DNA of 64,000 bases from positions 310,001 through 374,000 of the forward strand of contig NZ_QDGZ01000005.1 in the NCBI RefSeq assembly GCF_003076135.1. The letters are read 5' to 3'. This document shows, in pieces, positions 55,618 to 63,100 of this stretch (positions are counted from its first letter, which is position 1; every line of letters starts with the position of its first letter). A program made the translations under genes and the position numbers. The stretch comes from Nocardioides gansuensis. Its GTDB lineage: Bacteria; Actinomycetota; Actinomycetes; Propionibacteriales; Nocardioidaceae. Below the pieces are notes generated by a model that searched no databases, was not told the origin of the DNA, and saw only the letters and a list, made by a program, of their open reading frames with translations.

Positions 55618-56586
55618 ATGCGTTTGGGTGTGCTCGACATCGGGTCCAACACCGGTCACTTGCTGGTGGTCGACGCCCATGGCGGTGCCGCCCCGCTCCC
55701 GGCGTACTCGCACAAGCAGCCGCTGCGCCTCGCCGAACACCTCGACGCCGACGGCGCCGTCACGGCCGACGGCATCGACGCGCTCACCGGCTTCTGCGCC
55801 TCTTCCCTCGAAGTCGCCGAGGACAAGGGCTGCGAGAACATGCTCGGCTTCGCCACGTCGGCGGTGCGCGACGCCACCAACTCCGACGAGGTGCTGGCCC
55901 ACGTCCGAGCCGTCACCGGCGTGACGCTCGACGTCCTGTCCGGCGAGGACGAGGCGCGGCTGACCTTCCTGGCCGTACGCCGCTGGTTCGGGTGGTCGGC
56001 CGGGCGACTCGCCGTCTTCGACATCGGGGGCGGGTCGCTGGAGATCGCCGGCGGGGCCGACGAGGCACCCGACGTTGCGTGGTCGCTGCCGCTGGGGGCG
56101 GCCCGGCTCGCCCGCGCGTGGTTCGGCCAGGGGCGACCCGGCGAGGACGCCATCCGCAGCCTCCGGCGGCAGATCCGTGCCGACATCGCCCGCGACGCGG
56201 GCAACCTCCTGCGCCACGGCGCGCCCGACCGGGCGGCCGCGACCTCCAAGACGTTCCGCTCGCTGGCCCGCATCTGTGGCGCCGCCCCGAGCGGCGACGG
56301 GCCGCTCGTGGCGCGGGTGCTCGAGCTGGCGACGCTGACCGAGTGGATCCCCAAGCTGGTCGCGCTCAGCCCCGAGGAGCTCGCCGTCCTCCCGGGCGTC
56401 TCGCCGAGCCGCACCCACCAGATCGTCCCCGGCGCGCTGGTCGCCGAGGCGTGCATGGACATCTTCGACCTGCCGGCCCTGGAGATCTGCCCGTGGGCAC
56501 TGCGCGAGGGCGTGATCCTCGAGCGGATCGACCAGATCTCGGTGCTCGACACAGACGGCGCCGTCCGCCCGGGCGGGCTGGGCTGA
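55618..56586 (+). CDS. Ppx/GppA family exopolyphosphatase
   Basis: The 322-aa protein of the actin-like ATPase superfamily hydrolyses polyphosphate or guanosine pentaphosphate. Phosphate-1 motif [19 protein letters not shown] lies at the N-terminus, phosphate-2 [15 protein letters not shown] at about 140, and the C-terminal [35 protein letters not shown] is family-typical. Actinobacteria usually have two such genes, and this is the short type. Followed after 12 bp by a TIM-barrel isomerase gene, a pair often kept together. Confidence 0.9.
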   Translation: MRLGVLDIGSNTGHLLVVDAHGGAAPLPAYSHKQPLRLAEHLDADGAVTADGIDALTGFCASSLEVAEDKGCENMLGFATSAVRDATNSDEVLAHVRAVTGVTLDVLSGEDEARLTFLAVRRWFGWSAGRLAVFDIGGGSLEIAGGADEAPDVAWSLPLGAARLARAWFGQGRPGEDAIRSLRRQIRADIARDAGNLLRHGAPDRAAATSKTFRSLARICGAAPSGDGPLVARVLELATLTEWIPKLVALSPEELAVLPGVSPSRTHQIVPGALVAEACMDIFDLPALEICPWALREGVILERIDQISVLDTDGAVRPGGLG

Positions 56587-56598
56587 CGGGCCTGGGCG

Positions 56599-57387
56599 AT
56601 GTCCCTCATCGGGCTCTCCACCTCCTCGGTCTATCCCGAGTCGACGGCCCACGCCTTCGGGTGGGCGGCGCAGCTCGGCTACGACGCGGTCGAGGTGATG
56701 GTCGGCATCGACTCGCTGAGCCAGCAGTCGTCGGCGCTCACCCAGCTGGTCGAGCACCACGGCGTGCCGGTCTGCGCGGTCCACGCGCCCTGCCTGCTGT
56801 TCACCCAGCGGGTCTGGGGCATCGAGCCGTGGGGCAAGCTCCTGCGGTCGGCCGAGATGGCGCACGAGGTCGGCGCCGACGTGGTCGTCGTACACCCTCC
56901 GTTCCGCTGGCAGCGGGAGTACGCCGCCGGCTTCGTCACCGGCATCGCGGCCCTCGAGGAGTCGACCGGCATCGCCTTCGCGGTGGAGAACATGTATCCG
57001 TGGCGCGCGTCCTCGCGCCGCGGGATGGAGATGTACCTCCCCGGCTGGGACCCGTCTGCCGAGGACTACGCCAACACCACCATCGACCTCTCCCACGCGG
57101 CCATCGCGCGCACCGACGTCATCGAGCTGGCCGAGCGCCTCGGCGACTCGCTGCGCCACGTCCACCTCACCGACGGCACCGGATCTGCGAAGGACGAGCA
57201 CCTGGTGCCGGGGCGCGGGGTGACGGGGGCCGGGGAGTTCCTCCGGCACATCGCGGCCAGCGGCTTCACCGGGCACGTCGTCCTGGAGATCAACACCCGC
57301 CGCGCCACGTCCCGGCCCGAGCGCGAGGCGGACCTGCGCGAGTCGCTGGAGTTCGCCCGCGAGCACCTCGGCGTACACGCCGGATGA
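56599..57387 (+). CDS. Sugar phosphate isomerase/epimerase family protein
   Basis: The 262-aa protein has the xylose-isomerase-like/AP-endonuclease-2 TIM-barrel fold. Recognisable segments are VYPESTAHAFGWAAQLGYDAVEVMVG, VVVVHPPFRWQREYAAGF, FAVENMYPW (metal-binding Glu), TTIDLSHAAI (Asp, His) and HVHLTDG (His) with VVLEINTR (Glu), together a plausible metal site. The substrate is unknown. It starts 12 bp after the Ppx gene and is probably co-transcribed. Confidence 0.85.
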   Translation: MSLIGLSTSSVYPESTAHAFGWAAQLGYDAVEVMVGIDSLSQQSSALTQLVEHHGVPVCAVHAPCLLFTQRVWGIEPWGKLLRSAEMAHEVGADVVVVHPPFRWQREYAAGFVTGIAALEESTGIAFAVENMYPWRASSRRGMEMYLPGWDPSAEDYANTTIDLSHAAIARTDVIELAERLGDSLRHVHLTDGTGSAKDEHLVPGRGVTGAGEFLRHIAASGFTGHVVLEINTRRATSRPEREADLRESLEFAREHLGVHAG

Positions 57388-57397
57388 GCGGGCGACG

Positions 57398-57988
57398 TTG
57401 AGCACCGCCGGCCGCCGCGGCCGCCGGCCGGGCAACCCGGAGACCCGGACGGCGATCCTCGACGCCGCGCGCGAGGCGTTCGCCGCGTCGGGCTTCAGGG
57501 GTACGACGATCCGGGGCGTCGCGTCCGCAGCCGGCGTCGACCCGGCGCTGGTGCACCATTACTTCGGCAGCAAGGACGATCTCTTCGTGGCGTCCCTGAG
57601 GCTGCCGGTCGACCCACGTGAGCGGCTCGCCCCTGCCCTCGTCGGTGGTCCCGACGGGGCGGCCGAGCGGCTGCTCCGGGTCTTCCTGTCCGTGTGGGAC
57701 GACCCGGCCAACCGGCTGCCCCTGCTCGCCGTCGTACGCGGCATGTTCGACCCAGCCGGGCACCGCCTCCTCACCGAGGGCTTCCTCCCGGCCGTGGTGC
57801 TGCCCATCGGCAGGGCCCTCGGGGTGGACGAGCCCGAGCGCCGCATGCCCGTGGTGGCCAGCCAGCTGATCGGGCTGATCATGGCCCGCTACGTCCTCGA
57901 GCTGGAGCCCATCGCCTCGATGGCCGAGGAGGAGATCATCAGGGTCTATGCGCCGACGATCCAGCGCTACCTCACCGGGGACATCTGA
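57398..57988 (+). CDS. TetR family transcriptional regulator
   Basis: The 196-aa protein has the N-terminal helix-turn-helix TTIRGVASAAGVDPALVHHYFGSKDDLFVASL (about residues 35-65). The GVDPALVHHYFGSKDDLF form belongs to a subgroup usually encoded next to ABC-2 exporters. Its start appears to be TTG (57398); no ATG or GTG is available before the conserved domain. It starts 10 bp after the isomerase gene. A haem peroxidase gene separates it from the ABC-2 genes at 59743. The ligand is unknown, and no operator palindrome was found. Confidence 0.85.
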   Translation: MSTAGRRGRRPGNPETRTAILDAAREAFAASGFRGTTIRGVASAAGVDPALVHHYFGSKDDLFVASLRLPVDPRERLAPALVGGPDGAAERLLRVFLSVWDDPANRLPLLAVVRGMFDPAGHRLLTEGFLPAVVLPIGRALGVDEPERRMPVVASQLIGLIMARYVLELEPIASMAEEEIIRVYAPTIQRYLTGDI

Positions 57989-58079
57989 GCGAAGGGTCGG
58001 TAGAAGTGCCGATGCGTATCACCGGGCGTCGGAGGAGGCTCCTTCCAGGGAGCTGACTCGACACCTGGGAGCACACGCG

Positions 58080-59702
58080 ATGACACCCACACCAACCGCC
58101 ACCACCCCGCGGCACGGCCGCGACGTCTTCTTCATCGAGGGGGAGGGGGCGGTCGGCGCACCGTCGGCGGGTGATCCTGCCGTGAGTGCCCGCGCGCACC
58201 TCACGGCGACGGACGGCAGGGCCGCGCTCGCCGCGCCGGCGTTCCGCTTCTCCCGCGTCGGCCCGAAGGGCACCAGGTTGCCGCAGCCGATCGCCCGCAA
58301 GGTGGCCGAGGCGATGACCCGGGGACGCAGCCGTGACGGGTCCGTCCCGGCCGGATACACCTACCTCGGCCAGTTCGTCGACCACGACCTCACCTTCGAC
58401 GCCACCACCGTCGCCTTCGGCGACCACGTCTCACCCGCCGACCTGCTCCAGGGCAGGTCGCCGACCCTCGACCTCGACTCCCTCTACGGCGCGGGGCCGC
58501 TCGACCCGGTCTCGGCCGGCTTCTACCAGGCGGACAAGGCCCGGTTGAAGGTCGGCAGGACGACCCGGATCGGGGGCGACGTGGCTCGCGTCGGGTTCGA
58601 CGTGCCGCGGGTGGGCACCGGAGGGGCTGCGGCCGCCCGCAAGGCGCTGATCCCCGACTTCCGCAACGACGAGAACCTCGCGGTCGCGCAGCACCACGCG
58701 GCGTTCATCCGGTTCCACAACCGGGTGGTCCGCAGCCTGCCGGCGTCGGTGCCCACCGCCGAGCGCTTCGAGCGGGCTCGCCGCAAGACGGTGCTGCACT
58801 ACCAGTGGATGCTCAAGACCGACTACCTCCGGCGCATCTGCGACGGCGCCGTGGTCACCGACGTGTTCCGCAACGGCCGGAAGGTCGTCGAGCCCGGGGC
58901 CGACCCGTTCTCGATGCCGACCATGCCCGTGGAGTTCTCGATCGGCGCCTTCCGCCTCGGCCACTCCATGGTCCGCGAGGCCTACGACTGGAACGCCCGG
59001 TTCCCCAGCGGCTCCGGGACCCTCGACCTCCTGTTCTTCTTCTCGGGCACCAGCGGTGACCTCGGTGGCGACCCGACGCTGCCGAGCAACTGGATCGCGG
59101 ACTGGCGCCGCCTCTACCGGTTCGGCCAGGCCGGGCGCGACGACCTCAAGCCACCGGCCGGTGAGTTCAACCTGGCCCGTCGCCTCGACACCCGGCTGGT
59201 CGACCCCCTGTCGCTGCTGCCCACCGGCTCGTTCGGCGGAGCGGCGTCGGACGGCGGCACGATCAGGGCCAACCTCGCGTTCCGCAACCTGGTGCGCGCC
59301 GGGATGGTCAACCTCGCCAGCGGTCAGCAGATGGCGGCGCACCTGCGGTCTTCGGGAGTCCCCGTGGCGACCCTGACCCGCGCCCAGCTGCGGGACGGCG
59401 CCGGTGGCGCAGACCTCTCCGGACTCACGGCGACCCAGCTCGACACCTTCCTGGCCGACACCCCGCTGTGGTTCTACTGCCTGCGCGAGGCCGAGCTCAA
59501 CGGAGGACGGATGACCGGGGTGGGGGCGCGCCTGGTCGCCGAGACGTTCCATCGTGCGATGGAGGGCAGCCGGCACTCGATCGTCCGCAGCCCCGCGTTC
59601 CGGCCGACCTTGGGAGAGGTGGAGGGGCGATTCCTGATGACAGACCTGCTGCTGTTCGCCTTCGAGGGCAAGAAGGAGCTGCTCGCCCCGTTGGGTGACT
59701 GA
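58080..59702 (+). CDS. Animal-type haem peroxidase (peroxidase-cyclooxygenase superfamily)
   Basis: The 540-aa protein has no signal peptide. The distal His is in GQFVDHDLTFD (about residue 103) and the proximal His in FRLGHSMVREAYDWN (about 300). HHAAFIRFHNRVV and LDLLFFFSGTSGDLGG are also typical of bacterial members of PF03098. Between them lie the substrate-side helices with RIGGDVARVGFDVPRVGTGG. Such bacterial enzymes (peroxicins and relatives) oxidise halides or organic substrates with H2O2; several are exported without a signal. ATG with GGGAG upstream. It lies between the TetR gene and an ABC-2 exporter. Confidence 0.88.
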   Translation: MTPTPTATTPRHGRDVFFIEGEGAVGAPSAGDPAVSARAHLTATDGRAALAAPAFRFSRVGPKGTRLPQPIARKVAEAMTRGRSRDGSVPAGYTYLGQFVDHDLTFDATTVAFGDHVSPADLLQGRSPTLDLDSLYGAGPLDPVSAGFYQADKARLKVGRTTRIGGDVARVGFDVPRVGTGGAAAARKALIPDFRNDENLAVAQHHAAFIRFHNRVVRSLPASVPTAERFERARRKTVLHYQWMLKTDYLRRICDGAVVTDVFRNGRKVVEPGADPFSMPTMPVEFSIGAFRLGHSMVREAYDWNARFPSGSGTLDLLFFFSGTSGDLGGDPTLPSNWIADWRRLYRFGQAGRDDLKPPAGEFNLARRLDTRLVDPLSLLPTGSFGGAASDGGTIRANLAFRNLVRAGMVNLASGQQMAAHLRSSGVPVATLTRAQLRDGAGGADLSGLTATQLDTFLADTPLWFYCLREAELNGGRMTGVGARLVAETFHRAMEGSRHSIVRSPAFRPTLGEVEGRFLMTDLLLFAFEGKKELLAPLGD

Positions 59703-59706
59703 CTCC

Positions 59707-59735
59707 TTGACTGACCGCTGCCGCCGGAGCACAAT
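59707..59735 (+). promoter_or_regulatory. Sigma-70-type promoter of the ABC-2 exporter
   Basis: TTGACT (59707-59712), 17-nt spacer, CACAAT (59730-59735), then 7 nt to ATG 59743. It has the best -35/-10 pair in the window and a leaderless start. It overlaps the peroxidase gene stop region, so the exporter can be expressed apart from the peroxidase. Confidence 0.7.
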
Positions 59736-59742
59736 TCAACGC

Positions 59743-60453
59743 ATGATGAAAAACGTCATCGAGGTCCGTGACCTCGTGGTGGTGCGCAGTGGCCGGACCG
59801 TGCTGCCGGGCATCGGTCTCGACGTCGCGCCGGGCGTGACCGGGCTGCTCGGACCGAGCGGATGCGGCAAGAGCACCCTGATGCGCGCGATCGTGGGAGT
59901 GCAGAGGGTGCGCTCCGGCAGCGTCGACGTGCTCGGCCTGCCGGCGGGCGCCAAGGCGCTGCGGCACCGGATCGGCTACCAGACGCAGGCGGTGAGCGTG
60001 TACGACGACCTCACGGTCGCCGAGAACCTCCGCTTCTTCTCCCGGGTGCTCGGGGCGGACGCCGCTGAGGTCGATCGCGTGGTCGACGCCGTCGACCTGA
60101 GCGACCACCGCAACCAGACGGTGGGCAACCTGAGCGGCGGCCAGCGGTCGCGGGCCAGCCTGGCGGTCGCCCTCCTCGGCAGCCCGGACGTGCTGGTCCT
60201 GGACGAGCCGACCGTGGGGCTCGACCCGGTGCTGCGCCGCGACCTCTGGCAGCTCTTCCACCGCATCGCAGACTCCGGCGCGTGCGTGCTGGTGAGCAGC
60301 CACGTGATGGACGAGGCCGACCGCTGCGACCGGCTGCTGCTGATGCGCGAGGGCCGGATCATCGCCGACGGGACGCCGGACGAGATCCGGGCCAAGTCGG
60401 GCTCGGACAACATCGAGGACGCGTTCCTCCGGCTGGTGGAGGAGGCGGCATGA
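59743..60453 (+). CDS. ABC-2 type exporter ATP-binding protein
   Basis: The 236-aa ATPase has Walker A LLGPSGCGKSTLMRAI (about 36), IGYQTQAVSVYDDLTVAEN (Q-loop), signature LSGGQRSRASLAVALL, Walker B LVLDEPTVGLDPVLRRD and LVSSHVMDEADRCDRLLLM. That is the DrrA/NatA-like drug or daunorubicin-type exporter ATPase. Two adjacent ATGs (59743, 59746) could start it. The permease gene overlaps its stop (ATGA). Confidence 0.92.
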   Translation: MMKNVIEVRDLVVVRSGRTVLPGIGLDVAPGVTGLLGPSGCGKSTLMRAIVGVQRVRSGSVDVLGLPAGAKALRHRIGYQTQAVSVYDDLTVAENLRFFSRVLGADAAEVDRVVDAVDLSDHRNQTVGNLSGGQRSRASLAVALLGSPDVLVLDEPTVGLDPVLRRDLWQLFHRIADSGACVLVSSHVMDEADRCDRLLLMREGRIIADGTPDEIRAKSGSDNIEDAFLRLVEEAA

Positions 60454-61178
60454 AGACCCTTGCCGTCGCCGGCCGGGTGCTGACCCAGATCCGCCGCGAC
60501 CACCGCACCCTGGCGATGCTGCTGGTGCTGCCCTGCCTGCTGATCAGCCTGCTCTGGTGGATGTTCGACGAGCTGCCGGGCGAGACCTTCGACCGCTTCG
60601 GTCCCGGCCTGCTGGCGCTCTTCCCGTTCATCGTGATGTTCCTGGTCACGAGCGTCACAACCCTGCGCGAGCGGTCGTCCGGCACCCTCGAGCGGCTGCT
60701 CGCGATGCCGATGGGCAAGCTCGACTTCCTGCTCGGCTACGCCCTGGCCTTCGGGCTGATCGCGACGGTCCAGTCGACCCTCGCCGTCGCCGTGAGCGTG
60801 GGTCTGCTCGACCTCGACGTCAACGGCCCGGTGTGGCTGCTCGGCGTGGTCGCCGTCGTCGACGCCGTGCTCGGCACGGCGCTCGGGCTCTTCGTCAGCG
60901 CCTTCGCCGCCACCGAATTCCAGGCCGTGCAGTTCATGCCGCTCTTCGTGGTGCCGCAGATCCTGCTGTGCGGGCTCTTCGTGCCCCGCGACGTGATGCC
61001 CGACCTCCTGGGCGCGATCAGCGACGTGCTGCCGCTCTCCTACGCGGTCGACGCGATGAAGGAGCTCGTCGGGGCGGCGGACGAGTCCGCGGTCTGGGGC
61101 GACGTCGGCGTCGTGGTCGGGTTCGCGGTCGTGGCGCTCGCGCTCGGAGCGGCGACGCTGCGGCGTCGTACTCCCTGA
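60450..61178 (+). CDS. ABC-2 type exporter permease
   Basis: The 242-aa protein has six hydrophobic segments (about 20-37, 54-70, 103-125, 130-155, 163-182, 217-236). It carries TLRERSSGTLERLLAMPMGKLDFLLGYALAF, the conserved coupling region of ABC-2 permeases such as DrrB, and LFVPRDVMPDLLGAISDVLPLSYAVDAMKEL before the last segment. It forms a half-exporter with the ATPase and probably dimerises. The substrate may be a lipid, drug or peroxidase product; only the context hints at the last. Confidence 0.9.
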   Translation: MKTLAVAGRVLTQIRRDHRTLAMLLVLPCLLISLLWWMFDELPGETFDRFGPGLLALFPFIVMFLVTSVTTLRERSSGTLERLLAMPMGKLDFLLGYALAFGLIATVQSTLAVAVSVGLLDLDVNGPVWLLGVVAVVDAVLGTALGLFVSAFAATEFQAVQFMPLFVVPQILLCGLFVPRDVMPDLLGAISDVLPLSYAVDAMKELVGAADESAVWGDVGVVVGFAVVALALGAATLRRRTP

Positions 61179-61206
61179 CCCATGCCGGAGGCGCCGCCCC
61201 ACGGCG

Positions 61207-61212
61207 TAGCCT
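61207..61212 (+). promoter_or_regulatory. -10 element (TAGCCT) of the proline dehydrogenase gene
   Basis: TAGCCT-N7-ATG(61220), leaderless start. Confidence 0.6.
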
Positions 61213-61219
61213 TCTCGCC

Positions 61220-62155
61220 ATGTCGCTTCTCCGTCAGCCGATCCTGCTGCTGTCCCGCAGCGAGCAGGTCAAGAAGCTCGTCAGCACCCTGCCCGTCTCC
61301 GCCGGCATCGTCACCGGCTACGTCCCGGGCGAAACCACGCAGGCCGCGGTCGACGCGACCGCCCGGCTCGTCGACGACGGCCTCGCCGTGACCCTGGACT
61401 TCCTCGGCGAGGACACCCTCGACCAGGCCCAGGCCGACGCGACCGTGGCGGCCTACAAGGAGCTGCTGCAGGCGCTGGCCCAGCGAGGCCTCGCGAGCCG
61501 CGCCGAGGTGTCGGTCAAGCTCTCCGCCATCGGGCAGGCGCTCCCCGGCGACGGCCACAAGATCGCCCTCGAGAACGCCCGCGACATCTGCCGCTCTGCC
61601 CGCAACGCCGGCACCACGGTGACCCTCGACATGGAGGACCACACCACCATCGACTCGACGCTGTCGATCCTGCGCGAGCTGCGCAAGGACTTCCCCGAGA
61701 CCGGCGCGGTGCTGCAGGCCTACCTCCACCGGACCGAGGCCGACTGCCGCGCGCTCGCCTACGAGGGCTCGCGGGTGCGGCTGTGCAAGGGCGCCTACAA
61801 CGAGCCCGAGTCGGTCGCCTTCCAGGACAAGCTCGACGTCGACAAGTCCTACGTCCGCTGCCTCAAGGTGCTGCTGGCCGGCCAGGGCTATCCGATGATC
61901 GCGACCCACGACCCGCGCATGGTGCAGATCGCCTCGTCGCTGGCCAGCCGCTACGGCCGCCGCCCCGGCACCTACGAGTTCCAGATGCTCTACGGCATCC
62001 GCCCCGAGGAGCAGAAGCGCCTCGCCGCTTCCGGCGAGACGATGCGCGTCTACATCCCCTACGGCCAGGAGTGGTACGGCTACCTGATGCGCCGCCTCGC
62101 CGAACGCCCGCAGAACCTCACGTTCTTCCTCCGCTCCCTGATCTCGAAGAAGTAG
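61220..62155 (+). CDS. Proline dehydrogenase, monofunctional
   Basis: This 311-aa FAD enzyme oxidises L-proline to pyrroline-5-carboxylate. It is a TIM barrel with VTLDFLGEDTLD, VSVKLSAIGQAL, TLDMEDHTTIDSTLSIL, RLCKGAYNEP, IATHDPRMVQIAS, YEFQMLYGIR and the FAD/substrate tail RVYIPYGQEWYGYLMRRLAERPQN. That is the full set for PutB/PRODH. It is not fused to the aldehyde dehydrogenase. Oddly, the biosynthetic gene proC follows 6 bp downstream, and no P5C dehydrogenase gene is in the window. Confidence 0.95.
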   Translation: MSLLRQPILLLSRSEQVKKLVSTLPVSAGIVTGYVPGETTQAAVDATARLVDDGLAVTLDFLGEDTLDQAQADATVAAYKELLQALAQRGLASRAEVSVKLSAIGQALPGDGHKIALENARDICRSARNAGTTVTLDMEDHTTIDSTLSILRELRKDFPETGAVLQAYLHRTEADCRALAYEGSRVRLCKGAYNEPESVAFQDKLDVDKSYVRCLKVLLAGQGYPMIATHDPRMVQIASSLASRYGRRPGTYEFQMLYGIRPEEQKRLAASGETMRVYIPYGQEWYGYLMRRLAERPQNLTFFLRSLISKK

Positions 62156-62161
62156 GCCGAC

Positions 62162-62962
62162 ATGACCACAGCGATCATCGGTGCCGGCGTGATGGGGGAG
62201 ACCCTGCTTTCCGGCCTCGTCCGGGCGGGCCGCCGCGTCGACAACCTCCTCGTCGGCGAGAAGCGCCCCGAGCGCGCGCAGGAGCTCGAGGAGCGGTACG
62301 GCGTGAGCGTCGTGTCCAACGTCGAGGCGGCTCGCAAGGCCGACACCGTGGCGCTGGTGGTCAAGCCGCAGGACATGGCCGCGGTGCTCGAGGAGATCGC
62401 CCCCGAGCTGCGGCCCGGCCAGCTGCTCGTCTCGCTCGCTGCCGGCATCACGACCTCGTTCATCGAGTCGCACGTGCCGGAGGGCGTCGCCGTCGTGCGC
62501 GTCATGCCCAACACCCCGGCCCTGGTCGACGAGGGCATGGCCGCGATCTCCCCCGGCTCGCACTGCGACGAGGCCCACCTCGCCGAGGCCGAGTCGCTGA
62601 TGGCCTCGACCGGGCGGGTGCTCCGGATCCCGGAGAAGCAGCAGGACGCCGTCACCGCGATCAGCGGCTCCGGCCCCGCCTACATCTTCTTCGTCGTCGA
62701 GTCCATGATCGAGGCCGGCGTCCACCTCGGGCTGCCCCGTGCCACGGCGACCGAGCTCGTCGTCCAGACCCTCGTCGGTTCGGCCAGGATGCTCCGGGAG
62801 ACCGGCACCCACCCCGCGGTCCTGCGCGAGCAGGTCACCTCGCCCGCCGGGACCACCGCCGCCGCGCTCCGCGAGCTGGAGATCCACCGCGTCCGGGCCG
62901 CCTTCCTGGCCGCCATGGAAGCCGCGCGCGACCGCTCCCGCGCGCTCGCCGAGGGATCCTGA
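62162..62962 (+). CDS. proC: Pyrroline-5-carboxylate reductase
   Basis: The enzyme makes L-proline from P5C with NADPH. The 266-aa protein has the Rossmann start TTAIIGAGVMGETLLSGLVRAG, ALVVKPQDMAAVLEEI, VVRVMPNTPALVDEGMAAI (the MPNTP signature) and ISGSGPAYIFFVVESMIEAGVHLG, with LREQVTSPAGTTAAALRELE near the end. Normal length. It starts 6 bp after the proline dehydrogenase stop and is probably co-transcribed. Repeat elements follow its stop. Confidence 0.96.
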   Translation: MTTAIIGAGVMGETLLSGLVRAGRRVDNLLVGEKRPERAQELEERYGVSVVSNVEAARKADTVALVVKPQDMAAVLEEIAPELRPGQLLVSLAAGITTSFIESHVPEGVAVVRVMPNTPALVDEGMAAISPGSHCDEAHLAEAESLMASTGRVLRIPEKQQDAVTAISGSGPAYIFFVVESMIEAGVHLGLPRATATELVVQTLVGSARMLRETGTHPAVLREQVTSPAGTTAAALRELEIHRVRAAFLAAMEAARDRSRALAEGS

Positions 62963-62989
62963 GCGCCGCCACCCGGCGGCGACGTGCAT

Positions 62990-63040
62990 GTGCAGACGCG
63001 CCGACTCGGCCGGGTCTGCGTGTGCAGACGCGCCGACTCG
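62990..63040. repeat. 32-nt repeat, 1.6 copies, after proC (family of 46855-46937)
   Basis: Copy A at 62990-63021 (GTGCAGACGCGCCGACTCG then GCCGGGTCTGCGT) is followed at once by a partial copy B (63022-63040). At the junction, GTCTGC-GTGT-GCAGAC forms a perfect hairpin. The period and core match the clpC-mutY repeats. Confidence 0.85.
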
Positions 63041-63087
63041 GGACGCCTGACAGGCCGGACATCTCGGGCGCCGGGCGCGCCGGGGAG

Positions 63088-63093
63088 TAACGT
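63088..63093 (+). promoter_or_regulatory. -10 element (TAACGT) of the deacetylase gene
   Basis: TAACGT-N7-ATG(63101), leaderless start. Confidence 0.6.
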
Positions 63094-63100
63094 CCCCCAC

